In this document: positions 1 to 6,964 of the stretch, one piece after another | Position numbering within the stretch: position 1 is the first letter of the stretch | How the letters are laid out: every line of letters starts with the position of its first letter | Assembly: GCF_937934665.1 (NCBI RefSeq) | Contig: NZ_CALGYW010000071.1 | Location: forward strand, 1-12,452 | Direction of reading: 5' to 3' | DNA length: 12,452 nt | Source: an uncultured Anaerococcus sp. | Lineage (GTDB): Bacteria; Bacillota; Clostridia; Tissierellales; Peptoniphilaceae | Program-made: the position numbers and the translations under genes | Notes under the pieces: model-generated | Database searches by the model: none | Told to the model about the DNA's origin: nothing | Seen by the model: only the letters and a program-made list of their open reading frames with translations

Positions 1-249
1 AAAGACCTTTTGATCAACCAAACAACAGTCTCCAAGGCATTTAAGGAGTTATCGAGTCAGGGCATAATTAAAACCCAACCAGGCATAGGAACAGTAGTTA
101 AACTAAACCAAGAAAAACTTGACCTAAAAAGAGATGAATTTTTAGAAAAATTAGAAGAAATTTTATCCCAAGCCATATTCCTTAAGATATCTAAGGAAGA
201 AATCATAGAATTGTATGAGAAAGTAGAAGGTGAGATAGATGTTATTTGA
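1..249 (+). CDS. GntR-family (YtrA-type) transcriptional regulator, 3' part only
   Basis: The gene enters from the left edge in frame 1, so its start and the front of the DNA-binding domain are missing; 82 codons plus stop are visible. The remaining part begins in the winged helix-turn-helix: the recognition helix region (TTVSKAFKELSSQGII) is followed by the wing motif QPGIGTVV, as in GntR regulators. After it come only about 45 residues of charged helix, too short for a FadR, HutC or MocR effector domain. This is the size of the YtrA subfamily, whose members usually repress an adjacent ABC transporter operon. The next gene, an ABC ATPase, starts 11 bases before this stop, which supports that role. 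The ligand is unknown. Confidence 0.85.
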   Translation, partial: KDLLINQTTVSKAFKELSSQGIIKTQPGIGTVVKLNQEKLDLKRDEFLEKLEEILSQAIFLKISKEEIIELYEKVEGEIDVI

Positions 250-1102
250 AGTCAATAATATCAGCAAGACCTTTGGCAAAAACAAGGTCCTAGAAGACGT
301 TTCTTTTAAGCTTTTGCCGGGGACAATAACAGGTATAGTCGGTAGGAACGGGTCAGGCAAGACCACCCTCCTTAAAATCCTTTCAGGGATTTATTTGGCA
401 GACTCTGGGGTCTTTACCCTTGATAAGAAAAAATTGAGTGAAAACCCAAAACTCATTTCCCACATAGGATTTTTGCCAGATAGGTTTGACTATTTTAGTT
501 TTTATAAGGCCAAGGACCTACCAGAATTCTATAAAATAAGCTATGAAGACTTTGATAGCGATTATTTCTTTACTGAAATAAATAAAAACGACATAGATCC
601 AAATCAAAATATAAGAAATTTTTCCAAGGGACAAAAAAATCTTTTGGGTCTAATTACAATCCTTGCCTCAAAGGCTGATATCCTCCTAGTTGACGAGGTC
701 CTAGATGGGATGGACGTTTTAAATAAGAAATTAATCCTATCCTATATCCTAGATGCCAAGGAAGAGGGGAGGACTGTCCTTGCTTCTAGCCACGATCTAG
801 ACCATTTGACTGGGATTTGTGAGGAGATTTTATACTTATCCAAGGACGGCGGGCTCAAAAATACAAGCATAGATAATAAAAATATCAAAAAAGTCCAAGT
901 AGTCGTCAAAGACAAACTCCCACAAGCTCTTAGAGATAATTCTGTACTTGTATCATCCCTCGGTAGGGTCAATGTTATCCTAATTAAGGCTGACGAGAAG
1001 CTTTTAAGCGAGTATTTATCAGGTGAAGAGATTGTCCAGTACGATATGCTTGACCTAAAAATAGAAGACTATTTCTATATGGAAGCTGGAGGTGAGATAT
1101 GA
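239..1102 (+). CDS. ABC transporter ATP-binding protein (ABC-2 exporter type)
   Basis: A 287-residue cytoplasmic ATPase that should power the permease encoded next. Visible motifs: Walker A GRNGSGKT at residues 35-42, signature FSKGQ at 128-132, Walker B ILLVDE at 148-153 with D-loop GMD at 157-159, and switch histidine H185 in SSHD. The Q-loop position reads LPD (79-81) rather than a glutamine, a departure also common in ABC-2 type exporter ATPases, where LPE is typical. About 95 residues follow the nucleotide-binding domain, as in the BcrA/YtrB/CcmA-like group. The ATG overlaps the regulator's end by 11 bases and has AAGGTGAG just upstream. The substrate cannot be told from the sequence. 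Confidence 0.9.
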   Translation: MLFEVNNISKTFGKNKVLEDVSFKLLPGTITGIVGRNGSGKTTLLKILSGIYLADSGVFTLDKKKLSENPKLISHIGFLPDRFDYFSFYKAKDLPEFYKISYEDFDSDYFFTEINKNDIDPNQNIRNFSKGQKNLLGLITILASKADILLVDEVLDGMDVLNKKLILSYILDAKEEGRTVLASSHDLDHLTGICEEILYLSKDGGLKNTSIDNKNIKKVQVVVKDKLPQALRDNSVLVSSLGRVNVILIKADEKLLSEYLSGEEIVQYDMLDLKIEDYFYMEAGGEI

Positions 1103-2331
1103 AAGACTTTAGGAAATTACTCAAACTAACTTGGAAGAGATATGCAATTTGGCTTATCCTTGTTGGATTTTTCTTTACCCTTTCAAATACTCTTGGGGTT
1201 AAAAGTAATTTAAAATGGGATGCCTTTAGGATTACAGATAATGTAAGGCAAATGGAAAAATATCTTGGTGAGGAGAAAACTCATTTGGATGATGAAAAAT
1301 TTGATGAAAAATATTTAAAAGAGGCAGAAAAAACTGCTGAATCCTTTGCCAAAAAGTATAAGTTAACCTATCGAAAAGATAGGGGCTATGATGAGGACTA
1401 TTTTGAAACTCTCAATAAAACCGACCTCTGGGATAAGCAAAATATCTATGAAGAATATATGAGGGGCATGGAAAATCTTGAAGACTACAAATTAGATTTT
1501 ACAGAAAAATTAGTAAGCTCTATGGCCCTATCTTTGATCTTTATAATGATAGTAGCAATGGGACTTACATCTATCGAGGAATCTTTAAACTACTACGACT
1601 TTACTAGGATGCTTCCTTGGTCAAAGAAAAAAGAATTCTTGATGAAAATAGGGGTTGCCCTAGTTTTTGGACTTGCTTTATATATAATTAATACTGGTGT
1701 GGGTATAGGAGTCATCAAAGGGTCAGTATTTTCTGAAATTGCTAGTTTTAAATCCTTGGGGACCTTCTTCATGAAGTCCATGATTTCTTTAGTGTCAGCG
1801 GCTCTTGTTGGTGTTTCCCTAGGACTTTTGTCAGGGAACTTCCTTGGCCACATTGGCCTTTCAATCATTGCCATAGGTTTTATAGAATGGTTTAAACTAA
1901 TAATCTATTCATTTATGGGAATATTTGGAGATACCTACCCGGGCACTTTCAATGATGCATATTATAATTTCAAAGATGGCCTATCTCCAGCCCAGCAAGT
2001 TTTCTTATCATTAATAAATGCAGATTTTGCTAAGACTCCAACCCTTTGGGCAGGGCTTGTAGTGGCCCTTATAATTGCCATTATAGCCTACTTCTTGATA
2101 GGAAGGTCTTCCGCAGAAAGGTCTGGCTATATGGTCAAAAATGAAATCCTATCTGAGATTTGTAAGTGGTCTGGAATCCTATCCCTAACTTCTATCCTCT
2201 TTGTGATAATAGCAGGCTTAGTTGGATCTGACGAGGCAAATATCATCCTAAGAATCATAGCCTACGGCCTATCCCTCTTGATATCTTACAAGTTATTTGA
2301 TATCCTATTTAAGATAAGACTTAAATTTTAA
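1099..2331 (+). CDS. ABC-2 type transporter permease with a large loop after the first membrane helix
   Basis: A 410-residue integral membrane protein coupled to the preceding ATPase by an ATGA overlap, with GGAGG six bases before the start. About eight hydrophobic segments are visible, near residues 15-34, 137-158, 182-206, 224-246, 250-275, 316-335, 357-376 and 382-404. Between the first and second lies a strongly charged, Lys/Glu/Asp-rich stretch of about 100 residues, presumably outside the membrane. A long loop at this place is familiar in some ABC-2 permeases, but its sequence is not one I recognise. The ATPase plus this permease would form the transport unit controlled by the upstream GntR protein. 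Substrate unknown. Confidence 0.8.
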   Translation: MKDFRKLLKLTWKRYAIWLILVGFFFTLSNTLGVKSNLKWDAFRITDNVRQMEKYLGEEKTHLDDEKFDEKYLKEAEKTAESFAKKYKLTYRKDRGYDEDYFETLNKTDLWDKQNIYEEYMRGMENLEDYKLDFTEKLVSSMALSLIFIMIVAMGLTSIEESLNYYDFTRMLPWSKKKEFLMKIGVALVFGLALYIINTGVGIGVIKGSVFSEIASFKSLGTFFMKSMISLVSAALVGVSLGLLSGNFLGHIGLSIIAIGFIEWFKLIIYSFMGIFGDTYPGTFNDAYYNFKDGLSPAQQVFLSLINADFAKTPTLWAGLVVALIIAIIAYFLIGRSSAERSGYMVKNEILSEICKWSGILSLTSILFVIIAGLVGSDEANIILRIIAYGLSLLISYKLFDILFKIRLKF

Positions 2332-2344
2332 TTAGGAGTAAGCT

Positions 2345-2788
2345 ATGGCAAAAGATAGACTAAGTTGGGATGAATATTTTATGAGACTGGCAGAAACTGT
2401 CGCCATGCGTGGCACATGCGACAGGGCCTATGTGGGTTGTGTCCTTGTAAATAATGAAAATAGGATAGTTTCCACAGGCTATAATGGCTCAATTAGGGGG
2501 AACGCCCACTGTGACGAGATAGGGCATACCATGAGGGATGGCCACTGCATTGCTACAATTCATGCTGAGATGAACGCTCTTTTGTACTGTGCCAAGGAAG
2601 GAATTTCGGTCAAGGATACAATTTGCTACGTGACCCATTTTCCTTGCCTAAACTGTACCAAGAGCCTAATTCAAGCAGGTATTAAAAAAATCTACTACAG
2701 AAATGCTTATAGGATGGACGAATATGCAGAAGAACTTCTTGAAAAAAATGACATTGAATATATCAAAATCGAAGAGAATGAAAAATGA
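2345..2788 (+). CDS. dCMP deaminase (ComEB/deoxycytidylate deaminase family)
   Basis: A 147-residue zinc-dependent cytoplasmic deaminase that converts dCMP to dUMP, the precursor for thymidylate. The zinc and catalytic signature is complete: H73-A-E75 supplies a ligand and the proton-shuttling glutamate, and P100-C101-L-N-C104 supplies the two cysteine ligands. The GYNG motif at 45-48 and the extra His/Cys cluster at about 55-68 (HCDEIGH, GHC) are typical of dCMP deaminases rather than free cytidine or tRNA adenosine deaminases. The start has AGGAG with a six-base spacer, 13 bases after the permease. Its stop overlaps the next gene by ATGA, so it belongs to the same transcript as the phosphatase and uridine phosphorylase. 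Confidence 0.93.
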   Translation: MAKDRLSWDEYFMRLAETVAMRGTCDRAYVGCVLVNNENRIVSTGYNGSIRGNAHCDEIGHTMRDGHCIATIHAEMNALLYCAKEGISVKDTICYVTHFPCLNCTKSLIQAGIKKIYYRNAYRMDEYAEELLEKNDIEYIKIEENEK

Positions 2789-3471
2789 TATTAGCATCTG
2801 ATTTTGACGGGACAATTTTTATAGACGGGAAGATTTCCCAAAAAGATATAAAAGCAATAAGAGATTTCCAGGAGGCTGGGAATCTTTTTGCTATTGTGAC
2901 AGGTAGGTCCTTTGCGAGTTTATTTCCCCTAATTGATGGTAAAATTTATCCTGATGCCATAATCTGTAACAACGGAGGTCATATTTTTATAAGAAGAAAT
3001 AAAAAATTAGAAGAAGTTTTTAAAACCTCCATTTCAAAAGCTAAGGCAAAATCATTTTTAGATATTTATAGCAAAAAAATTCCTAACGGGATGGCAATTT
3101 TTACTGAAAATGCCAAAAAAGAGTTACTTAGCAAGGTAGACGAAGATATAATGGCTCTGGCTATTTACTCAGATGATAAAATCCCTAACTATTTCCCAGA
3201 AGACTTTGATTTTCACTACTCCATAGGCGTTATAGATGTAGTCAAAAAGGGTATAAATAAGCAAAGAGGAATAGATTTTATCAAGGATTATTATTCCTTT
3301 GACAGGGAAATTATTGCCATAGGTGATGACTATAACGATATTGATTTTCTAAAAAATACGCCTTTTTCCTTTACTCTTGATTATGTTACAAATGAGGCTG
3401 TAAGAGATGTGTGTAAGTTTAGCGTAAAATCTATGGCAGCATTAATAGAAAATCTAATGGAGGGTATATGA
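2785..3471 (+). CDS. Cof-type HAD-superfamily phosphatase
   Basis: A 228-residue cytoplasmic hydrolase of the haloacid dehalogenase superfamily. Motif I is DFDGT at residues 6-10 (nucleophile D6, acid/base D8), motif II is the T39 of VTGRS, the likely motif III lysine is near K159 (GINKQRGI), and motif IV is GDDYND at 180-185, holding the Mg-binding aspartates. The cap sits between motifs II and III, as in Cof/YwpJ-like members. These enzymes dephosphorylate sugar phosphates, nucleotides or cofactors and their specificity cannot be read from sequence. Being wedged between dCMP deaminase and uridine phosphorylase by two ATGA overlaps, it may act as a (deoxy)nucleotidase; that is inference. Confidence 0.88.
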   Translation: MILASDFDGTIFIDGKISQKDIKAIRDFQEAGNLFAIVTGRSFASLFPLIDGKIYPDAIICNNGGHIFIRRNKKLEEVFKTSISKAKAKSFLDIYSKKIPNGMAIFTENAKKELLSKVDEDIMALAIYSDDKIPNYFPEDFDFHYSIGVIDVVKKGINKQRGIDFIKDYYSFDREIIAIGDDYNDIDFLKNTPFSFTLDYVTNEAVRDVCKFSVKSMAALIENLMEGI

Positions 3472-4241
3472 AATATTCAGATGATGGTAGACAGTACCAT
3501 ATAGGTTTAAAAGCAGAAGATATTGGCAAATACGTACTCTTGCCAGGAGATCCACAGAGGTGCGAAAAAATCGCAGCCTATTTTGATAATCCAAAAAAAG
3601 TAGGCGACAGGCGTGAGTTTGTAACCTATACTGGTTTTCTAGATGGTAAAAAAGTTTCGGTTACATCTACAGGTATCGGCGGACCATCAGCAGCCATAGC
3701 CATGACAGAGCTAGCTAAACTTGGTGCCCACACCTTTGTCAGAGTCGGCACATGTGGTGGAATCGACCTAGATGTACAAAGTGGCGACATAGTTATAGCC
3801 CAGGCTGCCATCAGGGCAGAGGGAACCAGCAAGGAGTATGCCCCAATCGAATTTCCTGCTGTGGCAGACTTTGAAGTGACAACTGCTCTAAAAAAAGCAG
3901 CAGAGGGCTTAGGTGTGAGAGATTATGTGGGAGTAGTCCAGTGTAAGGACTCCTTCTATGGCCAACACGAGGGGGACTCTATGCCTGTATCCTACGAATT
4001 AACCAATAAATGGGAGGCCTGGAAGAGACTCGGAACCCTCGCCAGCGAAATGGAATCTGCAGCGCTTTTCACGGTGGCAAGCTTTTTAAAAGTTAGGGTT
4101 GGATCATGTTTCCTAGTAGTAGCCAACCAGGAAAGAGAAAAAGAAGGCCTTACAAATCCTGTAGTCCACGACACTGATCTTGCCATAAGAGTAGGAATTG
4201 AAGGACTTAAAAATTTAATAGCTAGTAATAAATATGATTGA
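3468..4241 (+). CDS. udp: uridine phosphorylase
   Basis: A 257-residue enzyme of the NP-I nucleoside phosphorylase family that splits uridine (and often deoxyuridine) with phosphate into uracil and (deoxy)ribose 1-phosphate. The family motifs are clear: PGDP at 26-29 and STGIGGPS at 67-74 for phosphate binding, GTCGG at 94-98, FPAVADFE followed by TTAL, and EMESA at 194-198, which holds the ribose-binding glutamate. FYGQH at 163-167 places a glutamine where the E. coli enzyme uses Q166 to read uracil, which argues for uridine over purine substrates. Length matches Udp. The start overlaps the phosphatase stop by ATGA with GGAGGG just upstream. It is the last intact gene of the run; I see no hairpin terminator directly after it. 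Confidence 0.93.
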   Translation: MKYSDDGRQYHIGLKAEDIGKYVLLPGDPQRCEKIAAYFDNPKKVGDRREFVTYTGFLDGKKVSVTSTGIGGPSAAIAMTELAKLGAHTFVRVGTCGGIDLDVQSGDIVIAQAAIRAEGTSKEYAPIEFPAVADFEVTTALKKAAEGLGVRDYVGVVQCKDSFYGQHEGDSMPVSYELTNKWEAWKRLGTLASEMESAALFTVASFLKVRVGSCFLVVANQEREKEGLTNPVVHDTDLAIRVGIEGLKNLIASNKYD

Positions 4242-4267
4242 CAAAGGATAATATAATATAAAAAAAT
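4238..4267 (+). promoter_or_regulatory. possible promoter for the small secreted-protein gene
   Basis: A perfect TTGACA lies at 4238-4243, overlapping the udp stop codon. A perfect TATAAT lies at 4252-4257, but only eight bases away, so the two cannot serve the same promoter. Pairings with better spacing use a poor partner: TTGACA with AAAAAT 18 bases downstream, or TATAAT with a weak -35. A promoter somewhere here is likely because the next gene carries its own AAGGAGG and its own terminator, but the exact elements are uncertain. Confidence 0.3.
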
Positions 4268-4296
4268 TAAGATACCGTTTCCATAAGGAGGGAATA

Positions 4297-4654
4297 ATGA
4301 AAAATAATAAAGTTTTAAAAGCAGCTAGCCTAAGTATGGCCCTAGTTTTAGTAGGAGGAGCAACAATCACACCTACTGCAAATGTTTATGCAAAAGAAGC
4401 TGGCGTAGAAACAAAGGAAAATCTAATAAAAAGGTTAAACCAACGAAAAAGTTGTAAAGACATATAATGTATTAAAGAAAGCTCGTTATGACAACAATGT
4501 AAGTGTTCAAGCAGCAAAATTACTCATAGAATTATCACCAGAACGTGTTAAGGATGTAAGAAGTACTCTAGATAAACTTATTAAAGATTCTGAAGCACTT
4601 GTTAAGCAAGCTGATAGTATGATAAAAAGTTTAGAAGCTAAGTTTGAATTTTAA
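4297..4654 (+). pseudogene. small secreted helical protein, frameshifted
   Basis: ATG at 4297 has AAGGAGG five bases upstream and opens a typical signal peptide (MKNNKVLKAASLSMALVLVG, cleavage likely at VYA/KEA near residue 32). The first frame runs only 56 codons, to TAA at 4465-4467. From 4439 the next frame (+1) stays open to TAA at 4652-4654 and encodes about 70 residues of charged helix. Removing one base near 4437-4441 would join both into a protein of roughly 118 residues, giving ...KRL-TNEKVV... at the junction. The second part aligns without gaps to the end of the truncated pullulanase (25 of 66 positions identical by hand count). I cannot name the domain. A sequencing error or programmed shifting is less likely but not excluded. 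Confidence 0.65.
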
Positions 4655-4671
4655 TATTTTAAAGATTGAAG

Positions 4672-4712
4672 AAAGATTCAAATAGGGATATTCCTTATTT
4701 GAATCTTTTTTT
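4672..4712 (+). terminator. strong intrinsic terminator after the small secreted-protein gene
   Basis: A 13-bp perfect stem pairs AAAGATTCAAATA (4672-4684) with TATTTGAATCTTT (4696-4708). A short GGA/TCC pairing is possible inside the loop, and an uninterrupted T tract runs from 4706 to 4712. It begins 18 bases after the stop at 4654. The truncated pullulanase frame opens only five bases beyond it. Confidence 0.85.
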
Positions 4713-4716
4713 ATAG

Positions 4717-5628
4717 AATGATGCGACAACTTTAAAGAGACAAAGACTAGCGACAGTAATTCCTCTTCTTTCACAAGGTAGACCTTTTATCCACGCAGGT
4801 CAAGAATTTGCAAGAACAAAGGGAGGAAATGAAAACTCCTACAATGCTACTGCAGAAGTAAACGAACTAGATTGGAAGAGGGCAGAAGAGTATGAGGGCA
4901 ACATCGAATATATCAGAGAAGTAATAGCAATCAGGAAAAACGAACCACTTTTCCACTCAGAAAGCTTTGACCAAGTCGATGCTAGAGTTAAAAAGATAGT
5001 AGCAAGTGACGGATTAATAGCCTATAGCCTAAGCGAAGCAGGGAAAAATCTATATATCGGTCATAACAGAGAAGCAAATGCTAAAGAATTCAAGATTCCA
5101 AATGGCAAATATAAGGTCTTAATCAAAGCTGATAAGGCTAACCACAAGGGACTTAGTACAATAGAAGTAACAAATGGTAAAATTTCAGTAGATACAATGT
5201 CAACCCTAATGCTAGAAAACCTATCTACAGATGAAAAACCATCAAAAGAAAATTCACAAGATCCAGGAAAAGATAAGCCTCAAAAACCAGGAGATAAAAA
5301 TCCTGAAAAAGAAGATTCATCCAAGGATAAAGAGGATAGGGATGACTACGATTATTGGATAAATGACTATCTAAATGCAAATAAACTAAAGGGTTTAGGC
5401 AAGACTTGTAGCCAAAACCCAAGACTAAAAAGAAACTATGATGCCTTAAAGAAAGCTTATAATAAAAACCTAATAACATCAAAGGCAGCAAGATATTTAT
5501 TAGATAAGTGCCCAGAAAAAGTAAAACCAATAAGACATGAGTTAGAAAAACTTTTAGATAGCTCAGAAATCTTAAGGAAAGAAGCTTATAAACTTCTAAA
5601 AAAACTAGAAGATTGTTATGATTATTAG
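4717..5628 (+). pseudogene. 3' fragment of a secreted type I pullulanase with linker and C-terminal helical module
   Basis: An open frame of 303 codons starts right after a TAG at 4714-4716 and has no usable start codon before ATG 5197, which itself lacks a ribosome site. Residues 1-167 match the end of the GH13 pullulanase core: LLSQGRPFIHAGQEFARTK, then NSYNATAEVNELDW, then the all-beta C-terminal domain. This block normally follows conserved region IV, so the nucleophile, acid/base and all other catalytic regions are absent. About 170-205 is a Lys/Glu/Pro/Asp-rich linker, followed by about 95 residues of helical module like that of the upstream small secreted protein. No LPXTG or membrane anchor ends it. 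It is most likely a deletion remnant. Confidence 0.8.
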
Positions 5629-5630
5629 GA

Positions 5631-5660
5631 AAGAAACCGCTAGAAATAGCGGTTTCTTAT
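5631..5660 (+). terminator. hairpin terminator with GAAA tetraloop
   Basis: AAGAAACCGCTA (5631-5642) pairs perfectly with TAGCGGTTTCTT (5647-5658) around a GAAA tetraloop, starting two bases after the stop of the pullulanase fragment. The following tract (TTCTTATTAT) is T-rich but interrupted, so termination may be moderate. It insulates the next operon's promoter at 5701. Confidence 0.75.
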
Positions 5661-5700
5661 TATAGAAAAAACTTAAGACCTAAGAGGGTGGTAGAAATAA

Positions 5701-5729
5701 TTGACAAGTGTTATAAACTGTTATATACT
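5701..5729 (+). promoter_or_regulatory. consensus sigma-A promoter of the GntR-ABC operon
   Basis: TTGACA (5701-5706) and TATACT (5724-5729) are separated by exactly 17 bases. The ribosome site GAGGAG (5741-5746) and GTG start (5752) follow, leaving a short leader. A near-perfect constitutive promoter fits a gene set held off by its own repressor. Confidence 0.85.
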
Positions 5730-5735
5730 GTTATA
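5708..5735 (+). promoter_or_regulatory. putative GntR operator: repeated TGTTATA-type elements over the promoter
   Basis: GTGTTATAA (5708-5716), ACTGTTATA (5717-5725) and ACTGTTATA (5727-5735) repeat at about 10-base spacing through the spacer, the -10 box and just beyond. The inverted pair TATAA-N4-TTATA (5712-5725) lies inside them. Placement over the promoter suggests autorepression by the YtrA-type regulator encoded next; binding is inferred. Confidence 0.5.
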
Positions 5736-5751
5736 GAGAAGAGGAGATAAA

Positions 5752-6135
5752 GTGAAGATTATTATTAAAAATGGGTCGCCAGTTCCGATCTACGAACAAA
5801 TCTCAAATGCCATTAGGGATGAGATTTTAAAAGAAAACCTAAAAGCAGGGGAGAAGCTACCTTCTGTGAGGGCTCTTGCACGTGAGCTTTCGATTTCTAT
5901 TTTGACTGTTAAAAAAGCCTATGATGAGCTTGAAAGCGAAGGATTTATCGAAAGTCGTCAAGGCCTTGGGACCTTTGTCGGTAAGGAAAATCCTAACCTA
6001 AGGCTTGAGGAGAAACAGAAAAAGCTTGAAGAAGCTCTTCTAGAAGCAATTAGGATTTCAAAAGATATTGGCATGGAAAATAGCGATTTAAGAGAACTTT
6101 TAGCATACTTATATGAAGGAGATTTTAATGACTGA
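5752..6135 (+). CDS. GntR-family (YtrA-type) transcriptional regulator
   Basis: A 127-residue DNA-binding protein. Residues about 10-80 form the GntR winged helix-turn-helix: PIYEQISNAIRDEIL, then LPSVRALARELSIS, the recognition helix LTVKKAYDELESEGFI and the wing RQGLGTFV. Only about 45 residues of charged helix follow, the short dimerising tail of the YtrA subfamily. The start is GTG at 5752 with GAGGAG five bases upstream. The gene heads an operon with an ABC ATPase and a permease, the classic YtrA arrangement, and probably represses it through the repeats on the promoter. It resembles the partial regulator at the left edge in domain layout, so the window holds two such cassettes. Confidence 0.92.
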   Translation: MKIIIKNGSPVPIYEQISNAIRDEILKENLKAGEKLPSVRALARELSISILTVKKAYDELESEGFIESRQGLGTFVGKENPNLRLEEKQKKLEEALLEAIRISKDIGMENSDLRELLAYLYEGDFND

Positions 6136-6964
6136 TAAGATTAGGGCAAGGGGCCTTTCTAAAACTTTTGACAAATTTATCCTAGGGCCTAATGACTTTG
6201 CTATCAAAAAGGGTTTTGTAACAGGTTTTATTGGCAAAAACGGTATGGGAAAGACAACTACCATCAAGGCTCTTTTGTCTCTTATAAATTACGATGGTGA
6301 TATCTTTATAGATGATAAAAAGATTGAAGACTTATCCTACCTTCAAGATGTGGGCCTTGTCATGGATGATTCATTTTTGGGCAAGGATTGGACTCTTGAT
6401 TTGGTAAATGAGGCCATGACTGTAGGCTATGAAAATTGGGATGAGGATACTTATTATTCTTATCTTGACAAATTTAATCTTGAGAAAGGAAAAAAGGTCG
6501 AAGAATTATCAAGGGGTATGAAGATCAAGCTAATGCTTGCAGTTGCCCTTTCCCACGACGCGAAAATCCTTATTCTAGATGAGCCTACGAGTGGTCTTGA
6601 CCCTGCTATGAGAGATGAGCTTGTGGATATAATTTTAGACTTTATGGAAAACGAGGACCACACAGTCTTATTTTCCACCCACATAACCCAGGACCTTGAT
6701 AGGATAGCTGATTATATAGTTTTTATAGAAGAGGGAAAAATTGTTTTTGAAGGATCTAAAGACGAGCTTTATGATAAGTTTTTACTTGTTAAGGGAGGTC
6801 TTGATGATTATGAACTAATAAAGAAGTTTAAAATTTACGGGGAAAAGAAAACCAAGGTCAATTTTGAGGCCCTAATCTTGAGAGAAGATTTTGTGGAAGA
6901 TAATAAACTAGTGACAGAAGAACCAAGTATTGACCAAATCATGATTTATTATGGGAGGAAGTGA
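6128..6964 (+). CDS. ABC transporter ATP-binding protein (YtrB-like)
   Basis: A 278-residue ATPase energising the permease that follows. Walker A is GKNGMGKT at 36-43, the signature reads LSRGM (127-131) instead of LSGGQ as in YtrB-like ATPases, Walker B with the catalytic glutamate is ILILDEPT (147-154), followed by SGLDP, and the switch histidine is H185 in STH. The Q-loop place reads VMDD, without glutamine. I chose ATG 6128 because AAGGAG at 6116-6121 sits six bases before it; an in-frame ATG at 6113 overlaps that ribosome site and is unlikely. The start overlaps the regulator's stop by eight bases. The transported substrate is unknown; related systems respond to cell-envelope antibiotics. 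Confidence 0.92.
   Translation: MTDKIRARGLSKTFDKFILGPNDFAIKKGFVTGFIGKNGMGKTTTIKALLSLINYDGDIFIDDKKIEDLSYLQDVGLVMDDSFLGKDWTLDLVNEAMTVGYENWDEDTYYSYLDKFNLEKGKKVEELSRGMKIKLMLAVALSHDAKILILDEPTSGLDPAMRDELVDIILDFMENEDHTVLFSTHITQDLDRIADYIVFIEEGKIVFEGSKDELYDKFLLVKGGLDDYELIKKFKIYGEKKTKVNFEALILREDFVEDNKLVTEEPSIDQIMIYYGRK

Noticed and set aside
4238..4257. TTGACA plus TATAAT as one perfect promoter after udp
   Set aside because: Only eight bases separate the two hexamers, far below the spacing RNA polymerase needs; kept only as an uncertain promoter region.
5225..5530. A 101-codon minus-strand open frame
   Set aside because: It lies opposite the pullulanase fragment, has no ribosome site and its Leu/Tyr-rich composition is the complement of the AT-rich coding strand.
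5197..5628. Stand-alone 143-residue protein starting at ATG 5197
   Set aside because: No ribosome site precedes the ATG, and the same frame is open upstream with clear pullulanase sequence, so this is only the tail of a truncated gene.
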